Assembly: GCF_011075055.1 (NCBI RefSeq)
Contig: NC_058153.1
Coordinates: 9,424,001 to 9,488,000, forward strand
Length of the DNA: 64,000 nucleotides
From: Mangifera indica
Lineage: Eukaryota > Streptophyta > Magnoliopsida > Sapindales > Anacardiaceae
Direction: 5' to 3'
Part shown: positions 1 through 12,018 of the stretch, piece after piece
Layout: the number at the start of each line of letters is the position of its first letter
Position numbering within the stretch: position 1 is the first letter of the stretch
Notes under the pieces: model-generated
Databases searched by the model: none
What the model was told of the DNA's origin: nothing
The model's input: the letters and a program-made list of their open reading frames with translations, nothing else
Made by a program: the position numbers and the translations under genes

Positions 1-868
1 AATTGAAAATTACATCATTCTACCAACATTCAGATGATAATGTGATATAAAACAAAATTTACCATAATTTAATATAAATCATCATATTCATCAAAGCCTA
101 TTCATTGAATATGCGGACATTTTTCAACCTGGTGCTACCACAATATTATATAAAAGACTAAGTTTAAAATAAAGCTTACCAATATATATATACACCTAAG
201 AAAATTGCCCAAACAGGTGAGTGCAAGTTGTATAGGTATCAATCCTATGATAAAAAATAAATGATAGTTTAGAGAAGACATGGGTAGACAAATATAAATT
301 CATAGGTTGACTAATGAACTTTAATTTAGGAAATTTAATAGATTATGGAGAAGTTTTAGAAAATTTTATTGAGTGTTTTAAAAACAAATAAAATTATATG
401 TATCTATTTTAAATATACAAATAACTACATACTTGATGTGTATTATTATATAACTGAATAATTTTATTAAGAATAAAATAACACTCAATCACGTAATGAC
501 ATATATAAATGTATACCCATTTATGTACTTAAAGTGAATACACTTAGTATTACTCTTTAAAAATTTGTAATATTAGGAATTAAATTCGTTACAATCCTTT
601 TTAAGCTAACTGAGTCTTAAGTTGAATTTCTTCTAACCATAAAATTAGAGAGAAAGAAAAACTAATTGGGTAAAACTAAAAAAAAAAAATCATCATTAAA
701 ATTTATTATAATGACAATTTATTATAAATGTCACAATTTATTTTAAACTTTATTATTTTCCATAATTTTTAGTGTTTTAAATATAAATACCATAATAAAA
801 ATGTTATTAAATATTTTTATAATGTAAATTTTATAAATGTCACAATAATTTTATAATTTTTTAATCAA
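1..868. other. AT-rich intergenic DNA, no gene
   Basis: I find no coding pattern on either strand. The only structure seen is a palindromic MITE copy at about 385-540, listed separately. Confidence 0.6.
385..540. mobile_element. palindromic MITE copy 1
   Basis: The left arm (ATAACTGAATAATTTTATT region) is the approximate reverse complement of the right arm (AATAACACTCAATCACGTAATGACATATATAAATGTATACC). The CTCAATCAC-TGACAT-TATACATAATTTTAT motif recurs in at least five other places in the window. No transposase is present. Ends are approximate. Confidence 0.55.
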
Positions 869-1650
869 TGAATTACATTTTCCCCACCAAAGTTCTAGCC
901 TTAAAACGCTTTTACACTCTAATTGATATAAATAACATTTTTTAAATCTAAAATTAAACTATTTTAATGAAATAACAATTTTAAGAAGTAAAATTACCAT
1001 TTTATCTCTATTAATTTATTTTCAAAATTACCATAAAACCCTATATTGAAAAAAATTAGAATAACATTTTCAATATTCAAATTATATAAGGAGTTCTTTT
1101 ATTTCTTTTTTCTTTCACTCTTTTTTTCTTCCTCTTCCTCTATATATATATATATATATATATATATCTTTCTCATATAATCTTGTATTAAGAGGTAAAC
1201 TTGATTTTTGAAAACATTGGGGATCTTTTGAGATTTGGTTATTAAAAATTCAAAAAAGGTTTAAGTGTTTTTGAAAATTTTTGAAATATCAATATGTCCC
1301 CTAATAGTTTCAAAAATAATAATTACACTCTAAAAGAATGGGACATAATACAATAAATTATAAGTATAAATATCATATTATAATTATTAAGTTATATAAT
1401 AGTTTCACAATATATGAGGGTTTGAAAAAATTTCTGAAATTGATTTTTGAGTTTTTAAATTTTTTTAAAAGTTAGATTGTCATACTTAAAATGTTCAGAG
1501 AATAATAAAAACCCTTTTTTTAATTTTATTTCTAAATTAATAAATAATAAATTACTATTTTACTCTTATGTCATTAGTTTTTTTCTTTTAAGTATTTGAT
1601 TTTAAATTAAAAGAAGTGTTATTTATGCTAACTAAGAATAAAAAAATGTT
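869..1650. repeat. AT-rich dispersed repeat, family B copy 1
   Basis: It begins AATTACATTTTCCCCACC and contains the blocks AATATGTCCCCTAATAGTTT and AAGTATAAATATCATATTA. The same blocks in the same order occur at 25811-26520, and the first blocks also at 45184-45780. The beginning resembles the left tip of the foldback elements. I find no matching right tip, so this may be a half element. No coding sequence is seen. Confidence 0.55.
1141..1167. repeat. (TA)n microsatellite
   Basis: About 13 uninterrupted TA units, preceded by a CT-rich stretch. Confidence 0.95.
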
Positions 1651-1741
1651 TTTTTGAGCAAACATTGGATTAAAAAAATGCTTTCTTTTTTTCGGTTCCT
1701 ATATAGACTTTCCAATAGCTTTTAATTAAATACCATAAAAA

Positions 1742-2490
1742 TTAATTCCACTTATGATGTATATTTGTGCTTAAGAGTGGCGTAGCTAACAGTAAAGAGG
1801 CTCTTGCCGAAAACCCGTAATGAATTTCATGTCGACCTCCAGGATTACTTAACACCCAGGAGAGAGCGGCAAACTTGTGATGAAGTCCATTATGACCTCC
1901 TCCCAATTTGAGATGGAAGTGGCAAGCTGGGGCTGCAAGAGAGTGCGTGAGCTTGATGACAATTGCGACATTTCCTAACAAAATTTCAGACGGCCCATGA
2001 TAAATCCAAGCCTCGTGTCCACCAACTGGCGAAGTAGTTAAATTTTTTGGAAAGCTGCTTCAATCCATTGTAGAAGAAAAGCTGATCATGAACTAGATAT
2101 TACGAATGACTTTGAAGGTTCTCCAAAATGTCACTCATGATTTGTCCAGTTGAAGCCCTTGAGATGGGGTTTGACAGCGAGTGTCATTGCAGCAAATTAA
2201 TTCAACTGACACTATCATATTTTCTTGATAAAACATCTGCCAACGCGTTAGCTTTATCGAGTTTGTAATGCATCGTCAAATCAAATCCCAACAGTTTAAT
2301 AAGTTAAGTGTGCTGCTTCGATGTTTAAATAACTAATGAAACCGTGTTTAGCAAGCTTTAGTGGTTTACGTGGATGTTGAGTTTGCCGTAAAAAGGGTAT
2401 TATCACCAACGCATTACAACTCTCTTTACGGCATACAATTCGCGGACGTGAGCCAAAGCTTTTTGCAAGAGTTAAGTTTTTTACCAATGA
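1742..2490 (-). pseudogene. Ty3/gypsy polyprotein relic (RNase H to integrase)
   Basis: The minus strand at 2290-2200 translates to DLTMHYKLDKANALADVLSR. This is the RNase H/integrase linker of plant Ty3/gypsy polyproteins, usually written YHPGKANVVADALSRK. Further along, CRNCHQ and a degraded catalytic-core stretch fit the integrase zinc finger and core. Stops and frame changes interrupt every frame and no LTRs are visible. The local base composition is richer in GC than the flanks, as is usual for once-coding DNA. This is an old fragment with no function left. Confidence 0.7.
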
Positions 2491-2533
2491 TATGCATACC
2501 CACGTTTTATCACTGATTGAGTGATACTTTATC
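2487..2533. mobile_element. palindromic MITE copy 2, left half (split)
   Basis: TATGCATACCCACG...ATCACTGATTGAGTGATAC is the reverse-complement partner of 10119-10195 (...TCATTCAATCATTTAATGACACACATAAAG...GTGTGTATGCATA). The two halves are separated by the copia element at 2534-10118. Confidence 0.6.
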
Positions 2534-2923
2534 TATTGGGTCCAGATCCACCCATGATGTGTCGGTCCGTCCGGTTTATTTTTTAACTACTAAAAGCAGT
2601 TAGTGAAATAGGTTATTGACAGTTAAACTCTTATTTAAAGTCTAAACTGTTTCCCCAAATAAAGGATACACTATTTTTATTTTTTAACAAAAGATATACT
2701 TCTTCTTTTGGATACTCCACACACAGAACCAAAAAAGACAAAGAAAACAAATCTCCCAAAAGAATGCAATATGTGGGGGAAATTTAGTCATGAAAATAGA
2801 CTCACGTTAATACCTCGTGTAGTATGCGGATTGCTTTTGTCACGAAATTGGAAGTTAGGTACGCCCAATTTAACATTTACTATATTTCACATAATTTGAT
2901 TTTTGGCATGTTTATTTCCAATA
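2534..2923 (+). repeat. 5' LTR of copia element 2534-10118
   Basis: It begins TATTGGGTC and ends CCAATA, so the canonical TG...CA ends have decayed. It matches 9723-10118 along its whole length, including TTAACA-AAGATATACTTCTTCTT and CGCCCAATTTAACATTTACT. Confidence 0.88.
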
Positions 2924-4589
2924 TTGATATTAGAGTGTAGGTTACATATATGCCATATTTTTTTGTGAATTAAATCATGTGTTTTGTGAAATTAGAATCT
3001 AACTTCTGATTTTAGATTGGAATTTTTATTAAAATTATAATTTTGGGCACAAATTCAATTCGGCCAAAATTGCATGAAATTGGTGACGGAAAACTTGTTG
3101 GATGATTGATTAGAATTGTATTGCATACATTAAAATGAAAATCAAGTTAAATTAACTCGAAATTAACAAAAATCAAGCCAAAATAAAGACCCAAAGGCAT
3201 GTTTTTCCTAGCCACTGTATCGTCAAAATCCAATGACTTTTGAGGTTGCCATTCGTATGAGAAGAACCTCTGACTAGTGGCTACAAAAGTCTTATGGTTC
3301 CATCGCTGAAAAATTGTTGGACATTGACCAATTAAATGATCAGAATATCTAGGGTTCATGCACAAATTTGGATCAAAATCGGGTTGGGAAAACCCGATTT
3401 TTTGACTTATTGATCAATGGGTTGGTCAAAACCTGTCAATCAACTAGTCAATCAGGTTCCACCTAAATCGGTCAATGCCCACCCAAGTCAGTTGACCGTA
3501 ACCATTGACCAACGAGTGTAGGAGTGTGGAAGCACGTGAAAAACTTCTTTTTGATGCATAGTGACAACATATGGCTCAATCTCAGCCCATGAACATGCAT
3601 GCGTGCACAATGTCCACAAGTGGAGGCGCACACAATGTTTCCTCAATGCGTGAAGGCGTGTGTAGTTATTGTTACAGTGCGTGGAAGCGTGTGTAATGTC
3701 GATTCGACACAGGAAGACGAATATGACCATGTTTTAGTGCGTGACAGTGTGTGATCTCCTTTTTTCGATGCATTTTGATGCATGAAACCATTTTTTGGAT
3801 CTTGGCAGCTATGTGATGCTCAGATTTGTACATGAAATGTGTTCCATGGTTCCTATGACACATAAGGACATATAATACCTCATTTCGACTCTTAAAAACA
3901 CATATTGGTGTTTTGAAATGCATATTTCTAATTCATGTAAGTTCCTTGACTAGAGACCATCACATTGCATATTGAGACTATTTATAATCTGTTGAATTCT
4001 CTTAATTTGAAAAAAGATAGTACATAGTCTAACAATATCCATTTATGAATATGAGCCTCATAATCAATTATCTTATTTGGGACAAGAATTTGAAAATTTT
4101 TGGGACTGAATGGATACATTATAGTTTGCTAAAATAGTAATATACAAGAAAACATCCACTGCTTTGACGTTATTCCCAAATTAACAAAATGCGAGATACT
4201 TGACCTATTGCAAATGTCATAGAGACTTTATCATAGATAAAGTGACTCTAAAATTAATACGGGTTGATAGAATGGTCCTAGTCATAATAAATAATGCATT
4301 TGTTGTATCATATATCTTGTTAAGTGTGAAAATTTTGAGATTAATAGAATTTAGGAAAATTCTCATCCAGAATTAATATTGGCATAATTAGATTGAATTT
4401 TAAAATGTCAAGCATTTGTGTCATGAAAGATAATTGGGAACGTAGTAAATTTTCAATTTTGTGCCTTATGTGAGATATTTTAAATTGTAATGTTTAATTG
4501 TGACAATTAATGTGTATTTGATTTCATTGATTGAGTTGTGTTTAATATATATCTTTGTAATCTAGTTAACCGTAACATCTTAGGACATA

Positions 4590-5400
4590 ATGGCTAATTT
4601 GAATGATAATGATACTGAATAGAGAAAATTTCAATGTGTAGCATTTAAAATGCACAATTTCCTAGATAAGCAAAATGTTTTGGTGGCTGTAGATCAGGTT
4701 AAGATAGAGTTGTAGCTGACCAATACCCAAATGGTGTCTTAAATAAACATGATGTGGATGCACATCACACATGTAAGAAGTAAGATTTACTTCATGTGAT
4801 ATCTTGACTCGTTCCATGTATAACACTCTAGTATATGAATGTTAGTAATGTTTAACTATATATACCATAAGTATGGTTTTAATGAAAAGTTTAGAGAAAC
4901 TTTAGTCTCCAAATAAAGACAGTTGATTGTTAAATTTGATAGAATGTCAAGTATGATTATGAAACTAAAGCCAACTAGGCATAACCTGACAAATAAACAG
5001 TTGGTTCCTTTAATAGAGTAATCTCCTCCTAAAAGTAAGAACATATGTAGGTGCTTATGACCCACAATGAGAATACAAGGACTTTTGTTAGTTGTTCTTG
5101 TCACATAGAACTAGAGGACAAGCACCCTTAAGGCAGTTAGACTTGGTACTCATGCATACATTACATAGTCGAGTTTCAAAAGTGAGTGGCTTAAGTTTAA
5201 ATAAGGGAAGGAGATCGTATAATGCTCAAAGAACAAGAATGAGGGATTGAAACGGGAGAGTGGCAAAAATACTAAAAGAAGAAATGGAAACAAGATGAAT
5301 AGTATAATAGAAGCAATGAGGGTCATATCACCCTGAATGAACAGAGCTGAAAATGATAGTTTTATTCTACATAAAGGGATAAAACTTTATTTTCTAGTAT
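4590..5400 (+). pseudogene. copia gag remnant
   Basis: An ATG at about 4590 opens a short stretch (MANLNDND) followed by stops. Its position between primer site and integrase fits gag. No intact zinc knuckle was found. Assignment rests mainly on position. Confidence 0.4.
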
Positions 5401-5819
5401 TATGATATTAACTAAGTATTATCCTATGTGGATTATAAACTTAGAAGTCATTGACCAAGTAGCTTATGATAAAAAATCTTTGTTAGATTTCTGTTGAATT
5501 TTAAAGAAAGTGAATTAGATGCATGTAGGCAATAACACAACAGTTGTAATAAGAGGAATAGACAAGAGCTAATGAGTTTTACTAGGTGGTCGAATTCTAT
5601 ACCTATATAAAATCCAATATACTTCAAATATTCAATGAATATTGGTTAAAGTATTTGTTCTTCTTAAATTGAGATATAATTTGAATTTTCCTAGGTGCTT
5701 TATCAAAATATTATAAATTTGACTTCTATAGATTTGATTTGTTAGTTGAATGGTTACACGGTGTTTGTCATCTTACATTCTGATAATGTTAAGTTTTTTA
5801 TTATTTGCTTCTCCTATGT

Positions 5820-6500
5820 GTATGGATACGAATACAAATCTATGGCATGCTAGATTAGGGCATATTAGCCAAGATGGGTTGAATAAATTGGCTTGCAAAA
5901 TTTTATTAGAAACTCTTACATAAATAGAACTATCCACATGTGAGCATCGCCTAGTTGAAAAAACTTCCAGAAACTCATTCAACAAAGTTGTAAAAGTTTG
6001 ACTTTTTTTATAATTTATATACTTAGATATATGTTTTCTTATGAATGTAATGTTTGAGAAGGTACTTCATATTTCATTACTTATGTTGATGATAATGTTC
6101 GATTCGTTCTTGTCTACTTGATCTCCTATAAGCCAGAAGCAATAGACTGTTTTAGATATTATATATTAATGAGGTTGAGATTCAATTATACAAAACGGAT
6201 AAGAGTTTTAAAAACTCATAGAAGTCTTGAGTATTTGTTCATAAAGTTCGAGGAACTGAATAATGAAAAAGAAACAGTATGACAACCAATAATTCCAAAA
6301 ACTTCGCAATAAGCCAGTGTAGCATAGAAAAGTAATTAAACTCTATTGGAACTGGTTATGTCAATAATGGTGCAAGCAAAACATTAATGTTACTTTGTGA
6401 TGATATGACATTAATTGTTGTTTGTGTATTTAATCGAGTGCTTATGAAATCAGTTGTTTTCATTCCCTATGTGTTATAGTCAAGTAGAAAACATGAATCA
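5820..6500 (+). pseudogene. copia pre-integrase/integrase remnant
   Basis: The stretch at about 5840-5900 translates to LWHARLGHISQDGLNKLAC, the conserved pre-integrase motif of copia polyproteins. The integrase core that should follow is broken by stops and frame changes. Confidence 0.7.
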
Positions 6501-7369
6501 ATTGATTGCAACCTTAATGGTTAGCAATGCTTATTCATAGCTTTTCTTATAAGTGTGAACAACTGGGACCGAGAAGAAAGGAATGTATCTTTATTAGATA
6601 CGCTAAACGCTCCAAAAGGTATGTATTCATTAGGGAAGATTCTACTGGAAAATTAACTGAAATTGTATTATGAGATATTACATTCATAAAGGATATTTTT
6701 CTTAATAGGGATGATATTGATAAAAGGTTTTATTTGAATGAGATAAGAGAAGAATAAGGAAAGGTACATCTTATCGACCATTAGTTGAGTCCTAAATTAT
6801 AATATCTATACTTACTCCAAGCAGTGGGAGCAAATGCAATTGAACTCTAACCTATTTCAGAGAGTAGGAGCAATGATCCTCAATTACTTGTTTCGTCCAT
6901 CTCAACCTAGTGGAAGCATTGAGATTAAGCTTTAATCTATTTTAGATAGTAGGAGCGATGATTCTCAATTGCATAGGAATAGATGTCTGAAAGTACTCTA
7001 GTGACGTTTTAAATTGAAAATAAGTTTTTCATAAACACTCCTTAAGATGATGAAGAACCTAAAATCATAAAAGAAGTTGTCTCATCTCTTGGAAAGAAAA
7101 ATGTTGAGGTTCATTGGAAAAAAAGGTGGAATATGTAGAAAACAAACCAATTCTAGATTTTGGTTGACTCACCGCTAAGTTAAAAACCCATTAGGATCAA
7201 GTGAATTCCTTGAATCAATTGTTAGGTGGATGACTCAATAAATAGATATAATTTCACTTTATAACAAAAAGAAAACTATACCCAATGTGTAAGTATAGAT
7301 TGTGAAAAAAATGATATTTTTGTCATTTATAAGATTTACTTTAATATTTTAATTCTAGCTGTAGTAACA

Positions 7370-7720
7370 TATTTGAATTTAGAATTATACCAGATGAATG
7401 TCAAGACTATTTTCCTTAGTTGAGAACTTGACAAAGAAATTCGCATAAAATGAGATATAAATCTTGTTGTTATAGGTCTGAAGCGTAGAGTGTGCAAGCT
7501 TCAAGGACCTTGAATGACCTAAAACTATCATCCAAATACTGATACTTGAATTTTCATAAGTGTTAATACCTTGTGACTTTAAAATGATTAATCAAGACCA
7601 CCATGTCTATGTGATGAAGTCTAATGACATATTTTTAATTTTATCAATGCTTGTGATGATTAGTTGATAGCTAGAAATGATTTGAAGTAAGAGATAATCA
7701 TCAAAGGATGGTCGTCCATA
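7370..7720 (+). pseudogene. copia reverse transcriptase remnant
   Basis: Translation gives MNVKTIFLS followed by a stop, then ELDKEIRIK and RRVCKL. This matches the RT region usually written MDVKTAFLNGELEEEIYM...KVCKL. Premature stops are frequent. Confidence 0.6.
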
Positions 7721-8219
7721 CTTTTAACCTGTAAAATATGAGAAAACAGATTACATATTGTGAATTAAAATCCAAAGGGATTATTCAAAGAAACTTTTAA
7801 CTCTGTCACAAGAGCATAATATTCAAAAGTTTTTTTAGAACAACTAATATGGTAAGTTGTGAACCTATTAATATTCTTGTGTCAAATGATGAATTATTGA
7901 GTTGAGAGAGATATGTCCCAAAACTTAAGATAGAAGCAGAGAAATGTCAATAGTTATCTATTCAGATACCATCGGATATATTATGTCTATTATGGTGTAC
8001 CCAAACATTTGTTTTTGTTGTAAGGCTAGTTAATCGATATAAGTAGATGTTGAAAAGAGCACTGAAAGACTGTCTGTAGAATATTGATATTTTAGAAGAC
8101 TTTGTGGATTATTATTTATGTGATTAAGGATCAAATTTGTATTTGATTGGCTATTGAGATGCCAATTTGGGAAGTGTTTAGCCCAACGCAAATTAAATTA
8201 AGACTATGTTTTCTTACTC

Positions 8220-8490
8220 TAAAAGGGCCCATATCTTGGACCGATAAGAAATAGAAATGTATAGTTTTGTCTATAATGGAGGTTGAGTATATAGTCTGTT
8301 CAGTGATTGTGCAAGAAACTATTTGGTTAATAAGATTTTTTGTGAATATGAGTAAACAAGATGATATTGTCGGAACAATAGTTGTTTGTTAAATAAAAAA
8401 TTCTAAATTTTTATAGGATAACTAAACGTATAGACACTAGACACTATGTTGTAAAAGACTCCATTTTCAAGAGGAAAATAAGCATACAAC
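8220..8490 (+). pseudogene. copia RNase H remnant
   Basis: Translation at about 8228-8350 reads ISWTDKK, stop, then KCIVLSIMEVEYIVCS and QETIWLIRFF. This is the copia RNase H motif (ISWKSKKQ...ALSSTEAEYVA...EAIWLRRLL) with one internal stop and the catalytic-region Glu retained in MEVEY. Confidence 0.75.
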
Positions 8491-9722
8491 ATAATTCTAC
8501 GCATTGTATGACACTAATCCTTTAATCAAGATTGTTCCAAGAAAAGTATATTTTACACGTGTTAAATCTCTTGGACTGTGTAGACTATGATTGATAAATG
8601 TTGAGCTTATATATTGTATTAGTGACACAATATTGAAAACCATGAATTCAAGTTTAGCTTATGTTTGAACTTGTGTCCCAAAATTCTTGGGTTTTCAATG
8701 CATACACATTATTTTTAGCTCAATAAAATTGTAATGTCATATAAATTAGAGATTGACTCACTCACACAAGCAATCGCCTTTGGCACTAAAAAAGTGAGCA
8801 AAGATGAGAGATTATTCTTAAGAAAAGTGATACTAAGAGAGCATGTCAATGGCAGACAAATATCTCAAGAAAAAGATTTATCAAAATTAAAATATCGCTT
8901 TGATAATTGATCAAGATGAGATCATAGATAGATAAATTTGAAAATGACCAGTTTGGATTCCCCATATCTAAATAACTTATGAATGCTAGATGTGGGTTCT
9001 TAAGATGGATAAATACCTACAAGTGTTAAGATGATTAAAAACTCAAGTTAGACGCTAGGTATAGCGACTAAATTAAAATCTATATAGTGTTGTGAATGAC
9101 ATTTAAGAAAATAACCATTGTAGCACATGATTCATACCATGTGTATATAAGTAAGATGACCAGTTAAAATAGTGAGAGGATGAATCTCTGTTCCCTCACT
9201 ATGTGAAACTTTATGAGAATTATCTCATTTTGATACCTTTTGACTCTTTGTTGTTGTTCGATATTGACTCTTAGTATTGCTATAATAGCTTCGTACCTAT
9301 AGCCACACATAATTCAATCTATGGAATATAACTAAAAAAGCAACTAAGTTTAAATTGAGAATTTCGAGTAGAAGAGAAAGACTTGTATATTACGTATGTC
9401 CATTGGCTGGCCAATCATATCACTCATATAACAAAATGGACTTGATCATGGATACATAGGAAAATAACACAATAATAAATGAGAGATTAAAAGGAGCTAG
9501 TGTTATCGAGTAAGTCTCGGGTACTGCGAGTTTAATGCTTTATTTTGTTTTATTCAGGTTGAAGTGGCTATGCTATTCATAATAGATACATATAATTTAG
9601 CTCCCAAGTACAGGTTGCTCGTGAGGTCGCACGTTACATTTGTAAGTATGAAATGTACTACTGTATAGGATTTTTGTGGCTAAATATTTGGTTCAAGTCT
9701 TCCATCATGTGTGAGTGGGAGA

Positions 9723-10118
9723 TATTGGGTCTGGGTCTACCCATGACAGGTTGACCCAACTCGGTTTATTTTTTATTTTCCAAGAGTAGTTAGTGAGAGG
9801 GGTTATTTGTAATTGGACTCTTATTTAAAGTTCAAACTACCTCCTTAAACAGAGGATACGCTATTTTGATTTTTTAACAGAAGATATACTTCTTCTTCTT
9901 TTGGATACTCCACACATAGAATCAAAAAGGCATAGAGAAATCAAGTCTTGCAAAGGAATTCAGTATGTAAGGCAAATTCGGTTGTGGAAATAGACTCACG
10001 TCAATACCTTGTGCAGTATGTGGATTGCTTTTGTCACGAAACCAGAAGTCAAGTACGCCCAATTTAACATTTACTATAATTTCACAGAATTTGATTTTTG
10101 ACATGTTTGTTTTCAATA
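9723..10118 (+). repeat. 3' LTR of copia element 2534-10118
   Basis: Homologous to 2534-2923; it starts right after the polypurine tract at about 9711-9722 and ends CAATA directly before the TTATC duplication. Confidence 0.88.
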
Positions 10119-10195
10119 TTATCTTTAATTCAAAATCATTCAATCATTTAATGACACACATAAAGTATATATCCATGTGTGTATGCATAGTTTTA
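10119..10195. mobile_element. palindromic MITE copy 2, right half (split)
   Basis: Right arm with TTCAATCATTTAATGACAC and GTATGCATAGTTTTATTAT, partner of 2487-2533. The intervening copia element sits in the MITE loop. Confidence 0.6.
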
Positions 10196-10267
10196 TTATA
10201 AGTTTTCTAAAAGTGCAATAGGATAAGAGTGTTTCATTAGGACTTTACCAACACTTGAACTATAAGG

Positions 10268-10375
10268 ATAAGTGTGCATAATTCGGTTTAAACAATAAAA
10301 TTGGACCGAACCACTTTAATGTTATGGTTTGGTTCAGGTTGATGAATTTAAAAAAAATAATTTTCAGTTTAGAGT

Positions 10376-10426
<51 letters not shown>

Positions 10427-10762
10427 CTATAATTGATAGATTTTTTAATAAGCAATTAGAAGTTCAAATCATTTTTTTCATATTTATTTTGTCATTTTTT
10501 TTTATATATATTTCATAATTATTTTTCACGTTTATATTATATTCTAAAAAAAATTTCAATTAATTTTATAAAATAATATATATTTAAAAGTGAATTATTT
10601 TAATAGATTCAAATTATAATCTAAACTAGATCAAATTATATTTTTTTAATTTGGTTTTGTTTTGTTTAAAACCTAAAATTATTTGATTTAGTTTAAAAGT
10701 TTTTTAAACTGTTTTTCAGTTTAGTTTTAAAAATATTTCAAACTAGACTATAAACACCCTTA
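10268..10762. mobile_element. MITE-like element with TA microsatellite core
   Basis: The left end TAAGTGTGCATAATTCGGTT and the reverse complement of the right end (TAAGGGTGTTTATAGTCTAG) are similar. Both are followed by GTTTAAAC / GTTTGAAA-type blocks, and the interior repeats 'ggtttggttcag'-like arms. Such ends are typical of plant hAT-type MITEs. I could not find an 8 bp target duplication. Confidence 0.45.
10379..10425. repeat. (AT)n microsatellite
   Basis: About 23 uninterrupted AT units inside the MITE-like element. Length is likely polymorphic. Confidence 0.95.
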
Positions 10763-11913
10763 ACTGGAAGCATCAAGTTACCTCCACAAAATACAAAAGT
10801 AGCAAAACAAGGGCTTGGGTCAGTGAACTTTCCAGGTTGTGGAAACCTGAAATTTAAGAACTTAATTCATAAATAGTTATTGAAGGGACAGTCATGGCAT
10901 ATTTGTGACATGGCTAGCACATCATAAAAGCTTCAATTCATAACCTCAGGATTTGAAACTCAGCCACATGATCTTTCACCAATACTTCAAAAAGTCTATA
11001 AGCAACCTATTAAGCAATCTCATTGACAATAAAAGAAGATAAACAATGTATATATCTTGCAAATATGTTATGTAATTTCTAAATTATCTTAAACCCTTGT
11101 AACCGACTTACCATGCATATAAAAAAATCATAATGTCTTAATTTGCATATATTTCTCGTGGCGAAATGAACCTTTTTCATTTGCTTAATTCAATTTTTTT
11201 TTTTTTTAATTTTCTTTAATTTGCCCATGTTGGGTTTGTAAAAAACTGGGCTACTCACCCAATAAGTTAGCCTGTTTTAATAAAATTGGCTCAAGTTAAA
11301 TCTAGCTCACCATTTAGTGGACATGCTTTCCAACTTTTGTTCTGTTTTAGAAGAAAAATATACAGAAGCCCACATCTGAGAATCGGGCCATCCTAAAAAG
11401 GTTCAAATCATGTTAAGGAAGATAAAAACAAATTTTGAATTTAATTTCCAAATTTACTTTATTATCTGATAAAAAGCTATGATAGATTGAGAGTTTAAAG
11501 GACTATAAGAACTAAGAATAAGGTTCAATAAATATATGCTTTATGATATACAAATGTAGCATAAAACCTTAACTATAATTATGAATAAAAAATTAATACA
11601 TGTATATAATATAAGTGATTTCTCTTATTGGTTTTGGTGGGTTTTATTTATAGCTTCAACGTGTAAAAGAGAGAAAAAGCAAGATCTTTTCTGACGATGA
11701 AGATGAAGTAATTATACACTTTCATTAAGATGGCAGCAATGAGAAGATTGTTTTTAGATACTGACTGATAGGATTTGGTTTAACATATTTTTACAGTAAT
11801 AAGAAATATTAGAGTTGTTCGCCTGCTCACAATCTGAATTAATCTGATGGCAATTGGGCATGTACATGAAATAGATTTTAATTCTCCGTTTATAGAAAAA
11901 TTGTCCATGATGT
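10763..11913. other. intergenic DNA, no gene
   Basis: AT-rich sequence without a coding pattern, recognisable repeat ends or RNA gene on either strand. Confidence 0.5.
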
Positions 11914-12018
11914 TACATTAATTGTATATCGTGTAATTTTTCTGACCCATTTAAGTCTCTCTTGACTTGTATTAAACTTATCAGAGAGCCAGGCATCATT
12001 GCTGGAGGTAGAAGAAGG
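11914..12018 (-). pseudogene. XTH exon-3 relic
   Basis: The minus strand translates to SNDAWLSDKFNTSQERLKW followed by VRK, then YTINV. It lines up with the third-exon segment of the intact XTH genes here, for example [19 protein letters not shown] with NYMIYDY. Only about 35 codons are recognisable. The catalytic exon, the signal peptide and the final KRFPQG segment are absent, so no enzyme can be made. It shows that the XTH cluster once extended further to the left. Confidence 0.7.

Larger units (their letters stand above)
2534..10118 (+). mobile_element. Ty1/copia LTR retrotransposon, degenerate, complete length
   Basis: Two LTRs of about 390 and 396 bp flank the element and a perfect 5 bp target duplication TTATC (2529-2533 and 10119-10123) brackets it. 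After the 5' LTR, TTGATATTAGAG is a decayed initiator-Met primer site (usual form TTGGTATCAGAG). A purine-rich GTGAGTGGGAGA precedes the 3' LTR. The internal region reads gag, integrase, RT and RNase H in copia order on the plus strand, but every frame is broken. LTR divergence by eye is substantial, so the insertion is old. Confidence 0.88.

Noticed and set aside
3590..3760. GCGTG-rich stretch as a possible regulatory array
   Set aside because: Lies within the leader of the old copia element; the motif spacing is irregular and no repeat unit could be defined.
10324..10518. 64-codon plus-strand frame with poly-(Ile-Tyr)
   Set aside because: Translation of an AT microsatellite.
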